Position numbers and translations under genes: made by a program
Shown here: one piece after another, positions 1-12,540 of the stretch
How positions within the stretch are numbered: the first letter of the stretch is position 1
How the letters are laid out: each line of letters begins with the position of its first letter
Notes under the pieces: model-generated
Database searches by the model: none
What the model saw: the letters and a program-made list of their open reading frames with translations, nothing else
Told to the model about the DNA's origin: nothing
From: Hydrogenophaga sp040372165
Lineage (GTDB): Bacteria > Pseudomonadota > Gammaproteobacteria > Burkholderiales > Burkholderiaceae_C
Direction: 5' to 3'
DNA length: 64,000 nucleotides
NCBI RefSeq assembly: GCF_040372165.1
Contig: NZ_BAABWG010000002.1
Span: forward strand, 62,001 to 126,000

Positions 1-74
1 GTTGATAGGCTGGGTGTGGAAGCGTAGCAATGCGTTAAGCTAACCAGTACTAATTGCTCGTGCGGCTTGACCCT
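1..74 (+). rRNA. rrl: 23S rRNA, 3' end only (upstream rrn operon)
   Basis: The first 74 bases are identical to 5799-5872, the last bases of the complete 23S gene in this window, including the terminal GGCTTGACCCT. The rest of this 23S gene lies before the window. It shows that a separate rRNA operon sits directly upstream of the complete one. Confidence 0.95.
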
Positions 75-219
75 ATAACTTTGACGGAACGTCAAAGCAT
101 TCAAATGTCAGTGGATCTATCCACTGCGTATGCCAGCGTTGGCAGCAATCAAAATACGCTGATTCATCAGACTCTATGAATTCGTCTGACCAGGCAAAGC
201 CTCGTCAGACAACCCGTTA

Positions 220-335
220 TGCCTGACGACCATAGCAAGGTGGAACCACTCCTTCCCATCCCGAACAGGACAGTGAAACGCCTTTGCGCCGATGATAGTG
301 CGGATTCCCGTGTGAAAGTAGGGCATCGTCAGGCT
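220..335 (+). rRNA. rrf: 5S ribosomal RNA (upstream operon)
   Basis: This is the 5S component of the 50S subunit. The ends pair as TGCCTGAC / GTCAGGCT (about 220-227 with 328-335), closing helix I. Internal conserved blocks such as CCGAAC and GTGAAACGCC are present. The length of about 116 nt is normal. It is identical to the second copy at 6018-6133. Confidence 0.95.
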
Positions 336-345
336 CTTACACCTC

Positions 346-384
346 AAAACCCCCATGCACTTCTCGTGTGTGGGGGTTTTGTTT
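346..384 (+). terminator. rho-independent terminator of the upstream rrn operon
   Basis: A long stem (AAAACCCCCATGCAC paired with GTGTGTGGGGGTTTT across a TTCTC loop) begins about 10 nt after 5S and runs into GTTT. The same structure follows the second 5S gene. Confidence 0.9.
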
Positions 385-445
385 CTATATAAGTGTGAGG
401 GTACACATCGAAGATGTGTGCCGCACGAAGAAACTTGCAAAAAGT

Positions 446-475
446 TTGACTGGATCGAAAAATCTGGTGTATACT
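446..475 (+). promoter_or_regulatory. rrn promoter P1
   Basis: TTGACT (446-451) and TATACT (470-475) are separated by 18 bp, a near-consensus sigma-70 promoter. It is preceded by CAAAAAGT and followed by a perfect 7-bp-arm hairpin at 481-502. Confidence 0.75.
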
Positions 476-627
476 GCAAGGCTTCGCTGATCACTGCGAA
501 GCAGACTGAAGAGTCAGGTAGCCAAGCCCAAGGGTAAGGCGGCAAGACGGGAGGTTTGCGACACAGGCGGTGATCAGGCTCTCGAGTCCAGGTGACGAGA
601 GGGTGCTTCGAAAAACTTTCAAAAAGT

Positions 628-657
628 TTGACGGGCCGACAAAAACTGTGTCATAAT
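628..657 (+). promoter_or_regulatory. rrn promoter P2
   Basis: TTGACG (628-633) and CATAAT (652-657) are separated by 18 bp. The preceding CAAAAAGTTTGAC block is the same as in P1, and a similar hairpin follows at 663-684, so P1 and P2 look like copies of one module about 182 bp apart. Confidence 0.7.
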
Positions 658-731
658 ACGAGGCTCTGCTGATCGCGGCGGAGCAAAAAGAAAACAAGGC
701 AAGCAGACAGGTTCTGCGGCTGAGTTGGAAG

Positions 732-743
732 AGATCTTTAACA
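732..743 (+). promoter_or_regulatory. boxA-like antitermination element in the rrn leader
   Basis: AGATCTTTAACA resembles the bacterial rrn boxA core (CTCTTTAACA) that recruits NusB-S10 to make rRNA transcription resistant to Rho. It lies about 140 bp before 16S, a usual position. A second candidate precedes 23S at 2785-2796. Confidence 0.6.
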
Positions 744-879
744 AGATACAGCCGATAAGCGTGGGCGTTTGAAGGCGATTGCCAAGAACTCGAAAGAGTT
801 CAAGTCGCAAGACTTTAAACGCTCATGAGAATAGAAGTGAAGTTCACTTCAATTCCGTTTTTATGAGTAATTCAAGATC

Positions 880-2414
<1,535 letters not shown>

Positions 2415-2517
2415 CTGGAAAAAAGCAGTCAATCTCAAACGCTCACACTTATCGGTTGTTGGCAGGACGTCGCCAGCGATTCAGGCCCAGTGCCTGGAAC
2501 GGTCAAGCGACCGGCTT

Positions 2518-2594
2518 GGGTCTGTAGCTCAGTTGGTTAGAGCACCGTCTTGATAAGGCGGGGGTCGTTGGTTCGAGACCAACCAGACCCACCA
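2518..2594 (+). tRNA. ileT: tRNA-Ile (GAT)
   Basis: A 77-nt cloverleaf with acceptor stem GGGTCTG/CAGACCC, D-loop AGTTGGTTAGA, anticodon GAT at 2552-2554, T-loop GGTTCGAGACC and encoded CCA. It is the first tRNA in the 16S-23S spacer, the normal place in proteobacterial rrn operons. Confidence 0.97.
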
Positions 2595-2620
2595 ATCCTC
2601 TGCAACGGAGTCACCTCAAC

Positions 2621-2696
2621 GGGGGATTAGCTCAGCTGGGAGAGCACCTGCTTTGCAAGCAGGGGGTCGTCGGTTCGATCCCGTCATCCTCCACCA
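2621..2696 (+). tRNA. alaT: tRNA-Ala (TGC)
   Basis: A 76-nt cloverleaf with acceptor stem GGGGGAT/ATCCTCC (one G-T pair), anticodon TGC at 2654-2656, T-arm GGTTCGATCC and encoded CCA. It lies 26 bp after tRNA-Ile and is co-transcribed in the rRNA spacer. Confidence 0.97.
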
Positions 2697-2784
2697 CTTA
2701 TCTTGTTCCAACATGCAAGCGTCCTGGCTGCCAGGATGTTTGCATATTGGTATTGACCAATTTGTCCGTGAAGACGGACAACGG

Positions 2785-2796
2785 CTGTTCTTTAAA
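2785..2796 (+). promoter_or_regulatory. boxA-like element before 23S
   Basis: CTGTTCTTTAAA matches the boxA core within the tRNA-Ala to 23S spacer, where the second rrn antitermination element is normally found. The remainder of 2697-2996 holds no gene and forms part of the 23S processing stem. Confidence 0.6.
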
Positions 2797-2982
2797 AATT
2801 CATAGAGTCGAATCAGCGCTGTTAGCGGAAAGCAGGAATTCGTAAAGGTTTTACTGCACCGTGCCGCTAGCAGCATTTTGATTGCGTCAACGAATATTCA
2901 ATTGTTTACGATTGAATACGGCATAACGCGTCAGGTGAAAGACCTGACAGACATTTGCTTGATTTGATTTTGCGCTGCAAGG

Positions 2983-2996
2983 CGTCAAAGTTATAG

Positions 2997-3003
<7 letters not shown>
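2983..3003 (+). other. 23S rRNA processing stem, 5' strand (pairs with 5864-5884)
   Basis: The 21 bases at 2983-3003 are the exact reverse complement of 5864-5884, bringing the two ends of 23S together. This is the duplex in which RNase III cuts precursor 23S in bacteria. The pairing is seen directly; the enzyme is inferred from the general pathway. Confidence 0.85.
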
Positions 3004-5872
<2,869 letters not shown>

Positions 5873-6017
5873 ATAACTTTGACGGAACGTCAAAGCATTC
5901 AAATGTCAGTGGATCTATCCACTGCGTATGCCAGCGTTGGCAGCAATCAAAATACGCTGATTCATCAGACTCTATGAATTCGTCTGACCAGGCAAAGCCT
6001 CGTCAGACAACCCGTTA

Positions 6018-6133
6018 TGCCTGACGACCATAGCAAGGTGGAACCACTCCTTCCCATCCCGAACAGGACAGTGAAACGCCTTTGCGCCGATGATAGTGCG
6101 GATTCCCGTGTGAAAGTAGGGCATCGTCAGGCT
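6018..6133 (+). rRNA. rrf: 5S ribosomal RNA
   Basis: This is the last gene of the complete rRNA operon, identical to the copy at 220-335, with paired ends and about 116 nt long. It lies 145 bp after 23S. Confidence 0.95.
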
Positions 6134-6143
6134 CTTACACCTC

Positions 6144-6182
6144 AAAACCCCCATGCACTTCTCGTGTGTGGGGGTTTTGTTT
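6144..6182 (+). terminator. rho-independent terminator of the complete rrn operon
   Basis: Same 15-bp-class stem with five-base loop as at 346-384, here followed by GTTTTTGG. It ends the rRNA transcript just before the convergent MBL hydrolase gene. Confidence 0.9.
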
Positions 6183-6222
6183 TTGGCGGAGTCGCTCAGC
6201 AGTTCATGGCAAGTGAGGCTGC

Positions 6223-7173
6223 TCAGCCTCGATTGAGCACCTGTTCACCTGCAATTTCGATAGCGCCTGCCGACTGAAGCTCATCCAGTAGTAGTGCGAA
6301 CCAATTCGCTCTGTCTTTGGCCGAGCCTGTTGGCATCAGGTACTTGCTGAAGTACGGTGTTGCCATGGCCCACGAGTACATGGAGTCCCGGTGAATGGCT
6401 TGCCACTCGAGAAGTTTGAACTTGATGAGAACCTTGGCTGCATACCGTTGGTGCTTCTCGGGCTGTGAGCAAAAGGAGTCGAGACGGCGCCTTGCATGGG
6501 CAAGTGCTCTCTGAACGTCCTGGAAGACGGCACCATGGCCAGGAATCACTTGCTGAGGTTTCAGACGTTCAATCAGATCCAAGGTGGCCGCAACCTCGTC
6601 AAACGCGTCGATGCCTTCAATTTCCGGAAAGACGACGCCAAATCCGTTTTCCCAAAGCGCATCGGCCGATATCAGAATCCGGTCTATCGGCTCAAACAGG
6701 ATGACCGAATGGGGGTCGTGGCCAGCAGCTGCATGTATCTCCCAAGCTCGGGGCCCCAACTGGATGGTGTCACCGGGCACCAGAAGTCGTTCAAAGCGGA
6801 ATGGTGCACACGACTGCCCGGTGACCTCGTAGCTCAGACGCTCTGTGTCCCATTCGGCGACCGCTTCCGCTTCGCCAGGGGGAATCGCCGTCACTAAGTG
6901 AGGGAAGGCGGCTTGCAGCGCTGCATTGCCACCGCAGTGATCACTGTGCAGGTGGGTATTGAGCAGGAGCGTCAGATCTTCCCCTGCATGGAGACCTTGC
7001 CGTACGAGAGCGAGCGTCTGCGGCGCGTGCGTCACGTAGCCGGAGTCGACCAGAGCAGCACCAGCCTCTTCGAACGCAGGGAAGAAGATACTGTTGGCGG
7101 AAAGCCAGCCACGTTCAAGGACCAGAAGTCCAGCTCGCCTGAACGAAGCGGACCGAGCACTTACCAAACTCAA
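6223..7173 (-). CDS. MBL-fold metallo-hydrolase
   Basis: Predicted metallo-beta-lactamase-fold hydrolase, about 316 residues, cytoplasmic. The metal-binding motif HLHSDH is seen (H74, H76, D78, H79), followed by a later AGHDPHS histidine, ISADALW and a C-terminal PGHG, so both metal sites look intact. The substrate is unknown. It is the last gene of a leftward set with the acyl-CoA ligase upstream, and its TTG start overlaps that gene's TGA. A second TTG at 7167 sits 6 nt from GGAG and may be the true start. A thioester or lactone substrate is only a guess from context. Confidence 0.85.
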   Translation of the reverse strand: MSLVSARSASFRRAGLLVLERGWLSANSIFFPAFEEAGAALVDSGYVTHAPQTLALVRQGLHAGEDLTLLLNTHLHSDHCGGNAALQAAFPHLVTAIPPGEAEAVAEWDTERLSYEVTGQSCAPFRFERLLVPGDTIQLGPRAWEIHAAAGHDPHSVILFEPIDRILISADALWENGFGVVFPEIEGIDAFDEVAATLDLIERLKPQQVIPGHGAVFQDVQRALAHARRRLDSFCSQPEKHQRYAAKVLIKFKLLEWQAIHRDSMYSWAMATPYFSKYLMPTGSAKDRANWFALLLDELQSAGAIEIAGEQVLNRG

Positions 7174-8861
7174 CTCCGGAGAGCACGGCGCAAGATCTTG
7201 CCTACGTTGGTCTTCGGCAGGTCATCCCGAAATTCAATGTACTTCGGTCGCTTGTAGCCGGTGAGGTTGTCGTGACAGAAGCGAGCCACGGCATCTTCCT
7301 TCAGCGTGGGGTCACTGCGTACCACAAATACCTTGATCGCTTCGCCTTGCTTGTCATCTTCCACGCCGATGGCAGCGCACTCCAGCACGCCAGGGCAGGT
7401 CGAAATGACGTTCTCCAGCTCGGCTGGAAAGACATTGAAGCCTGAGACCAGGATCATGTCCTTCTTGCGGTCGACAATGCGTGTGAATCCGCGCTCATTC
7501 ATTACCCCGATGTCTCCGGTACGCAAAAAACCGTCAGCGGTGAAGCACTTCTCGGTCTCCTCCGGCTTGTTGTAGTAGCCTCGCATCACATTGGGACCCT
7601 TGATGCAGATTTCACCGTTCTCACCCAGGGGAACATCATTTCCATCGTCGTCCTTGATGGCGATATCGACGCTTGGCAAAGGCAGACCAATCGTCCCGCT
7701 GAACTCTTTGCTGGTCACAGGGTTGTTGGTGCCGATGGCACAGGTCTCGCTCATCCCCCACCCTTCAACCATGTTGGTCCGGGTCACCTTTTGCCATTGC
7801 AGAGCCGTACCTTCAGATGCGGCCATGCCGCCTGCCTGGGCATACTTGAGTTGGCTGAAGTCCAGTCGACGGAAGTCCGGGTTTTGCAGCAAGGCGTTGA
7901 ACAATGTATTCACACCGGGCAGCAGATGGAATGGCCGGGCCGCAAGGGCGGCGACAAAAGCCTTGATATCCCGTGGGTTGGGGATCAAGGTCATGTAGGC
8001 GCCCCAGCGCAGGTTGAGCAAACTGAGTGTCAACGCGAAGATGTGATACAGCGGCAGCGCCGCGATGTTGTTGGTCTGTTCGGTGCGATCGACATCGCTC
8101 AGGGCAGGGCTGAACCAAGCTTCGGCTTGAAGCATGGCCGCCACAATGTTGCGGTGAGTGAGGACAGCCCCTTTGGACAGGCCCGTGGTGCCACCCGTGT
8201 ATTGAAGGAACGCGATGTCCTCACCCGTGGGTGCGGCTCTCCTGAACACTTGGCTGGATCCCTGGCTCAATGCCTTGCGGAAGCTGACGATGGTGCGCTG
8301 GCCGACACCGCCTGTGAGTGGTAGCTTGTAAGGAGGGACCATGCGTGCCAGATGGCGCACAGCAAAGGTGATCCACTTGCCGTACCAGCCGCCCAGCAAG
8401 TCACCCATGCTGGCCACCACAACTTGCCGAATTTGGGTGTGATCGATGACCTCTTCCAGGGTGACGCAGAAATTCTCAAGAATGATGATGGCTTCTGCGC
8501 CGGAGTCCTTGAGCTGATGCTCAAGCTCCCGTGCCGTGTAAAGCGGATTCACGTTCACGGCCGTGTAGCCGGCGCGAAGCACAGCAGCCATCGCCACCAT
8601 GAACTGCGGAATGTTGGGCAGCATGATGGCAACCCGGGCGCCGGCCGGGAGACCCTGAGACTGAAGCCAGGCACCCAGGTCAGTGCTGTACTCATCCAGC
8701 TGCCGGTAGCTCATTTTGCGATTCATGCAAACAGTGACCGTTCGCTCGGCGTTATCCCGGAAGGACTGATCAAACAGGTCAACCACCGACCGGTATGCGT
8801 CAGGATCGATCTCGTGGGGTACTTTCTCTGGGTAGCTGGAAAGCCAAGGACGTTGGGTCAT
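7170..8861 (-). CDS. fadD: long-chain fatty-acid--CoA ligase (FadD type)
   Basis: Adenylate-forming ligase that activates fatty acids to acyl-CoA with ATP and CoA, usually at the inner membrane. The 563 residues match the FadD length. The ATP motif YTGGTTGLSKGA is at 221-232, EGWGMSET at 366-373, the TGD signature near 448, and the C-terminal catalytic lysine lies in PKTNVGKILRR. It follows the FFLEELY-motif gene by about 96 bp and overlaps the MBL hydrolase start by 4 bp, so the downstream pair is translationally coupled. No strong ribosome binding site is seen at this ATG. Chain-length preference cannot be read from sequence. Confidence 0.93.
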   Translation of the reverse strand: MTQRPWLSSYPEKVPHEIDPDAYRSVVDLFDQSFRDNAERTVTVCMNRKMSYRQLDEYSTDLGAWLQSQGLPAGARVAIMLPNIPQFMVAMAAVLRAGYTAVNVNPLYTARELEHQLKDSGAEAIIILENFCVTLEEVIDHTQIRQVVVASMGDLLGGWYGKWITFAVRHLARMVPPYKLPLTGGVGQRTIVSFRKALSQGSSQVFRRAAPTGEDIAFLQYTGGTTGLSKGAVLTHRNIVAAMLQAEAWFSPALSDVDRTEQTNNIAALPLYHIFALTLSLLNLRWGAYMTLIPNPRDIKAFVAALAARPFHLLPGVNTLFNALLQNPDFRRLDFSQLKYAQAGGMAASEGTALQWQKVTRTNMVEGWGMSETCAIGTNNPVTSKEFSGTIGLPLPSVDIAIKDDDGNDVPLGENGEICIKGPNVMRGYYNKPEETEKCFTADGFLRTGDIGVMNERGFTRIVDRKKDMILVSGFNVFPAELENVISTCPGVLECAAIGVEDDKQGEAIKVFVVRSDPTLKEDAVARFCHDNLTGYKRPKYIEFRDDLPKTNVGKILRRALRS

Positions 8862-8957
8862 GGATGCAATTCAATGGTGAAAGTGATTCCAAAGCGCATT
8901 CTGGAGCGAATCAGGACGGGCTCATACCGGGCCTGCCCCTAGTTCCTGTCGCCATGG

Positions 8958-9704
8958 CTACACCCCTGACCGGTCGTCGTTGAAACGGCATTCTGCCTCC
9001 AGGCGTGCCGTGACATCGTCCATGGGGGCGTGAAACAAGGCTTCCAGCCAGTCGCGTTCTCGCTGCTCAATGGCATCGAGCAGGGTTTGAGGGCTGCGCA
9101 TACCCGAGAATGCGTCGAAGCCCGCCTCAAGAAAACGCTGGAGCTCGGATAGGCCAGCTGCTTTGGCAGGCCCTCTCATCAACCGGAGCGCCATGCGAAG
9201 GCTGCGCCTGCGGGTCAAGCGGTCCAACTCCTGACCCATGTGTATCACCACGGACAACTGTCGGGCCCGGGATTGCGCCTCACCAACCTGGCGCCATGCA
9301 TGAACGTAGGCACGGACGAGCTCGCCATCCGAGAGAGTCCCGGTCTGAGGCGGAAGTTGCCTGGCCATGGCGTGGTCGAGCCGTTCCGTCAAACCATGGG
9401 TTGTCGCCAGATCCACCGCCAGATCGCCGACCTCGGGCGGGAAAAGGCGCTCGATGGCGCCCGCGATCCTGGCGAACTGTTCGTCTCTGCCGCTGAAGTC
9501 CCCCTCTCCATAGAGTTCATCGAGAAAGAAGCGGGTGGCTGCAGCATAAGCCGGGTGCGCGAGGAAGTCCGAATATGTCCCCCGGAACCTGGCCGCTTGC
9601 AGTGACTTGATGAAATGCACGTCGCCAGCACCTTGTCGCAAGCAGCTGACTGCTGCCAACTCGTCTCGAATGCGGCCGGCGGTGCTTTTCTCTTGACGCG
9701 ACAT
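8958..9704 (-). CDS. FFLEELY-motif protein, function unknown
   Basis: A 248-residue, mostly helical soluble protein without signal peptide. It carries FFLDELY at residues 59-65 followed by acidic and glycine residues, the signature of a proteobacterial family named after this motif. No catalytic residues are recognisable. The C-terminal half is rich in Arg/Leu helices with a possible short coiled coil. It is the first gene of a leftward set with fadD and an MBL hydrolase and is divergent from a lipase-like gene across 86 bp. Context hints at lipid metabolism but nothing in the protein itself shows this. Confidence 0.75.
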   Translation of the reverse strand: MSRQEKSTAGRIRDELAAVSCLRQGAGDVHFIKSLQAARFRGTYSDFLAHPAYAAATRFFLDELYGEGDFSGRDEQFARIAGAIERLFPPEVGDLAVDLATTHGLTERLDHAMARQLPPQTGTLSDGELVRAYVHAWRQVGEAQSRARQLSVVIHMGQELDRLTRRRSLRMALRLMRGPAKAAGLSELQRFLEAGFDAFSGMRSPQTLLDAIEQRERDWLEALFHAPMDDVTARLEAECRFNDDRSGV

Positions 9705-9790
9705 GGCTCCAGTCTAGAGCGTGGTGACACGTTCGGTTGGGCAGTTGCCCCTAAGAGCGACGCGGGCTTTGTGTCATATTCAGCACTGAC

Positions 9791-10756
9791 ATGACGAAGC
9801 CGAACGCTACCCTTTCGCCACGACGCCATGCCCATGGACATTCGCGCCTGGCACGCATGCAACAAGCCATCGTTGTCGCCATCTTGCTGGCGGGGCTTGC
9901 CTGGGCGGGCTGGTGGCTCGACGCCGGTGGGCTTTGGTGGATGGGCGGATGGGTGTTGATCATCGCTGGATACGGGACTGTTTTGGGCCTGGAATGGTGG
10001 ATTGTTGCGGTGGTCCACAAGGACGACCCCGCACCGAAGCCAAGCATCTCAGAGTCTTTGCGCGCCTGGTGGCAGGAGTTCCATGTCGCGCCTCGAGTCT
10101 TCATGTTTCGGCAGCCGTTCATGTGGCGCAGCTACCCTGATACGACCGCCAGGGAAAAGCTCCCTGGTGCCCCCGTTGTTTTTGTTCACGGCTTTGTTTG
10201 CAACCGTGGGTTCTGGCTGCCGTGGATGAAGCGTCTGTGCCGGCGTGGCGTTCCCTACACGTCCGTGAATCTGGAGCCAGTGTTCGGCAATATCGATGAC
10301 TATGTCGTCTTGATTGAAGAGGCGGTGCAGCGGGCCGAGGTCCAGGGAACCAGGCCGCCGATGCTGGTGTGTCACAGCATGGGCGGCCTGGCTGTGCGCG
10401 CCTGGCTGGCGTCAAGTCCAGACAACATGAGCCGGGCCAGCCGGATCGTCACCATTGGAACCCCGCATCGCGGAACCTGGCTAGGGCAATGGAGTATCTC
10501 GCCCAACGGCCAGCAAATGCGGGAAGGCAGCGAATGGCAACGTCAGCTGAGTCAGCGCGAGCGCGAGCAGCGGGGAGCGCAACCATACGCATACTTCACT
10601 TGCTGGTATGCCAATACGGACAACATCGTCTTCCCCGCATCCACGGGCTCGCTGCCAGGAGCGGACAACCGCCTGCTCAGAGGATACGCACACGTTGGCA
10701 TGTGCTTCGAGCCGGTCGTCATCGAGGAAACACTGGCCATGAGAGAGGCCGCCTGA
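9791..10756 (+). CDS. membrane-anchored alpha/beta hydrolase (lipase/esterase-like)
   Basis: Predicted esterase or lipase of 321 residues. Two hydrophobic helices lie at about 25-43 and 50-76, followed by an alpha/beta hydrolase domain. The oxyanion HG motif is at 133-134, the nucleophile S196 in CHSMGG, and a plausible triad completes with D277 and H301. A TPHRGTW segment resembles PGAP1/triacylglycerol-lipase-like hydrolases. The N-terminal helices suggest an inner-membrane anchor. It is divergent from the FFLEELY gene and convergent with hppD, 30 bp apart. The start ATG has no clear ribosome binding site. The substrate is unknown. Confidence 0.85.
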   Translation: MTKPNATLSPRRHAHGHSRLARMQQAIVVAILLAGLAWAGWWLDAGGLWWMGGWVLIIAGYGTVLGLEWWIVAVVHKDDPAPKPSISESLRAWWQEFHVAPRVFMFRQPFMWRSYPDTTAREKLPGAPVVFVHGFVCNRGFWLPWMKRLCRRGVPYTSVNLEPVFGNIDDYVVLIEEAVQRAEVQGTRPPMLVCHSMGGLAVRAWLASSPDNMSRASRIVTIGTPHRGTWLGQWSISPNGQQMREGSEWQRQLSQREREQRGAQPYAYFTCWYANTDNIVFPASTGSLPGADNRLLRGYAHVGMCFEPVVIEETLAMREAA

Positions 10757-10786
10757 GGCTGGCCCCTCCCATGTGGGAAGCCTCAC

Positions 10787-11923
10787 TTACTTGAGTACAC
10801 CCCGGCGAACCTGATCCAGCTCCATGGTCTCGAACAAGGCCTTGAAATTGCCCTCCCCAAAACCATCGTTGCCCTTGCGCTGGATGAACTCGAAAAAGAT
10901 GGGGCCCAACTGGTTTTCGCTGAAGATCTGCAGCAGCAACTCACCGGGCTTGCCGTCCACCAGGATGTTGCGGGTCTTGAGCGCATCCAGATCTTCTCCG
11001 TGCTGGGGAATGCGCTTGGGAAGCAGCTCGTAGTAAGTGTCGCTGGTGTCCAGCAGCTTGACACCATTGAGCTGCAACGCGTCCACGGTGTCATACAGGT
11101 TGGTCGAGCCCAAGGCAATGTGCTGGATACCTTCGCCGTGATAGCGGTCGAGGTATTCCTGAATCTGACCGGCCTTGTCGTTGCCTTCCTCGTTGATGGG
11201 GATGCGGATCTTGCCACAGGGGCTGGTCATCGCCTTGCTCTTGATGCCCGTCTGTTGCCCTTCCAGGTCAAAGTACCGGATCTCGCGGAAGTTGAAGATG
11301 CGCTCGTAGAAATCTGCCCACTCCGCCATGCGCCCGCGATGCACGTTGTGGGTGAGGTGGTCGATATAGGTCATGCCATGGCCGACGGGGTTGAGCTCGG
11401 CGCCGGGCAGTGGTTCGAAATCCACGTCGTAAAAGCCGATGTTGCCGATATCGCCCGGTTGAGCGCCGTTCTTGCCGCGCCAGCGGTCGATGAAGTAGAT
11501 GATGGAGTCGCCAATACCCTTGATGGCGGGGATGTTGAGCTCTCCGGGGGCTGCGGTATTGGCATACCCCCAGGCGCCGAGTGACACGGCCCGTTCGTAG
11601 GCGGCCTTGGCATCCTGAACCCTGAAAGCGATGGCACAAACGCTGGGGCCGTGCTGGCGGGCAAACCGCTGGGCAAAGCTGTCGGGCTCGGCATTGATGA
11701 TGAAGTTGATTTCCCCCTGCCGGTACAAGGTCACGTCTTTGTGGCGGTGGCGGGCAACAGGGACGAAGCCCATGCGTTCAAACAAGGCGCCCATGGCCTG
11801 TGGGTCGGGCGCTGCGTATTCGATGAATTCGAAACCGTCTGTGCCCATGGGGTTGTCCCAGGAGTCTGTTGCGCTGGGCGCATCTTTCGCAATGGGGTCG
11901 CGTGCGTTCATGGCCGTCTCCAA
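10787..11923 (-). CDS. hppD: 4-hydroxyphenylpyruvate dioxygenase
   Basis: Fe(II) dioxygenase that converts 4-hydroxyphenylpyruvate to homogentisate in tyrosine and phenylalanine breakdown. The 378 residues contain two vicinal-oxygen-chelate halves. The C-terminal half carries the iron ligands H189 (in DHLTHNV), H268 (in GIQHIAL) and E345 (in FFEFIQRKG), all present. The conserved C-terminal GNFKALFE segment is intact. It is transcribed away from an Lrp-family regulator starting 87 bp to the right, the common arrangement for amino-acid-responsive control. The later pathway enzymes (homogentisate dioxygenase, fumarylacetoacetase) are not in the window. Confidence 0.97.
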   Translation of the reverse strand: METAMNARDPIAKDAPSATDSWDNPMGTDGFEFIEYAAPDPQAMGALFERMGFVPVARHRHKDVTLYRQGEINFIINAEPDSFAQRFARQHGPSVCAIAFRVQDAKAAYERAVSLGAWGYANTAAPGELNIPAIKGIGDSIIYFIDRWRGKNGAQPGDIGNIGFYDVDFEPLPGAELNPVGHGMTYIDHLTHNVHRGRMAEWADFYERIFNFREIRYFDLEGQQTGIKSKAMTSPCGKIRIPINEEGNDKAGQIQEYLDRYHGEGIQHIALGSTNLYDTVDALQLNGVKLLDTSDTYYELLPKRIPQHGEDLDALKTRNILVDGKPGELLLQIFSENQLGPIFFEFIQRKGNDGFGEGNFKALFETMELDQVRRGVLK

Positions 11924-12010
11924 AGAGGCTGGAAAAGCTTCAATGTAGCGGTGATCCGGTGCAGTTTTTCTGCATATTGATGCTTGAAATCTTGATTAAA
12001 TGCAATAAAA
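11924..12010. promoter_or_regulatory. divergent promoter/operator region hppD - lrp-type gene
   Basis: An AT-rich 87-bp divergent spacer containing the inverted repeat TGCAG-TTTTT-CTGCA at 11960-11974. Lrp/AsnC proteins commonly bind imperfect palindromes in such spacers, so this is a candidate operator. I cannot place -35/-10 boxes confidently. Confidence 0.4.
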
Positions 12011-12499
12011 ATGCGTGAAATGAACGATCAAGCACTTGATAGCCTCGACAAGTCCATTCTGCGCATGTTGCAGGTTGATGGGCGGGTGACTTATGAGCAG
12101 GTCGCCGAATCGGTGGGGCTGTCGCCCAGCGCCGTGCTGCGCAGGGTCAAGCGGCTCGAGCAGTCGGGCGTGATTGACCGCTACGTGGCCTTGTTGCGGC
12201 CAGAGGCTTTGGGACTTGGGCTGACCGCTTATGTGAACGTTCGGCTGGAAAAGCACGCCCAATCGGCCAAGCGAACCCCGATGGACCTGTTCAGGGCGAG
12301 CGTTGAAACATGGCCAGAGGTGGTCGATTGTGTGGCACTGACGGGCGACATGGACTTCCTGCTCCGGCTGGTGGTGGCGGACATGCCAGCCTATTCACGC
12401 TTCATGATGGATACCTTGCTCAAGCACCCAAGTGTTGAAGACTGCAAGACCAGCTTTGTGATGGACACCATCAAATCCACCACAGCCTTACCTTTGTAA
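12011..12499 (+). CDS. Lrp/AsnC-family transcriptional regulator
   Basis: A 162-residue feast/famine-type regulator. The N-terminal winged helix-turn-helix (about residues 8-55) has the family pattern LDSLDKSILRML followed by YEQVAESVGLSPSAVLRRV. The C-terminal RAM/ligand-binding domain carries the VVDCVALTGDMDFLLRLV strand. Such proteins assemble into octamers or hexadecamers and sense amino acids. Divergence from hppD suggests control of aromatic amino acid catabolism, an inference from position. An alternative start is Met4, nine bases downstream. Confidence 0.93.
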   Translation: MREMNDQALDSLDKSILRMLQVDGRVTYEQVAESVGLSPSAVLRRVKRLEQSGVIDRYVALLRPEALGLGLTAYVNVRLEKHAQSAKRTPMDLFRASVETWPEVVDCVALTGDMDFLLRLVVADMPAYSRFMMDTLLKHPSVEDCKTSFVMDTIKSTTALPL

Positions 12500-12540
12500 T
12501 GCTTTTGCATTCGGCAAATCCGCCACATTCCGCGTCGTGA

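Larger units (their letters stand above)
1..384. repeat. 384-bp direct repeat, copy 1 (rrn operon 3' end)
   Basis: Bases 1-384 match 5799-6182 with no difference that I can see, covering the 23S 3' end, the 23S-5S spacer, 5S and the terminator stem. Identity ends at 385 (C versus T at 6183). The spacer carries small hairpins, for example the 7-bp-arm stem at 109-126. Since the window begins inside the repeat, the full repeat is probably the whole operon, kept identical by gene conversion. Confidence 0.95.
385..879 (+). promoter_or_regulatory. rrn operon promoter and leader region
   Basis: This 495-bp stretch holds no protein gene. It contains two promoter-like modules (446-475 and 628-657), each followed by a hairpin with TGATC at its loop (481-502 and 663-684), and then a boxA-type antitermination element near 732-743. 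It separates the terminator of one rRNA operon from the 16S gene of the next. Confidence 0.8.
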
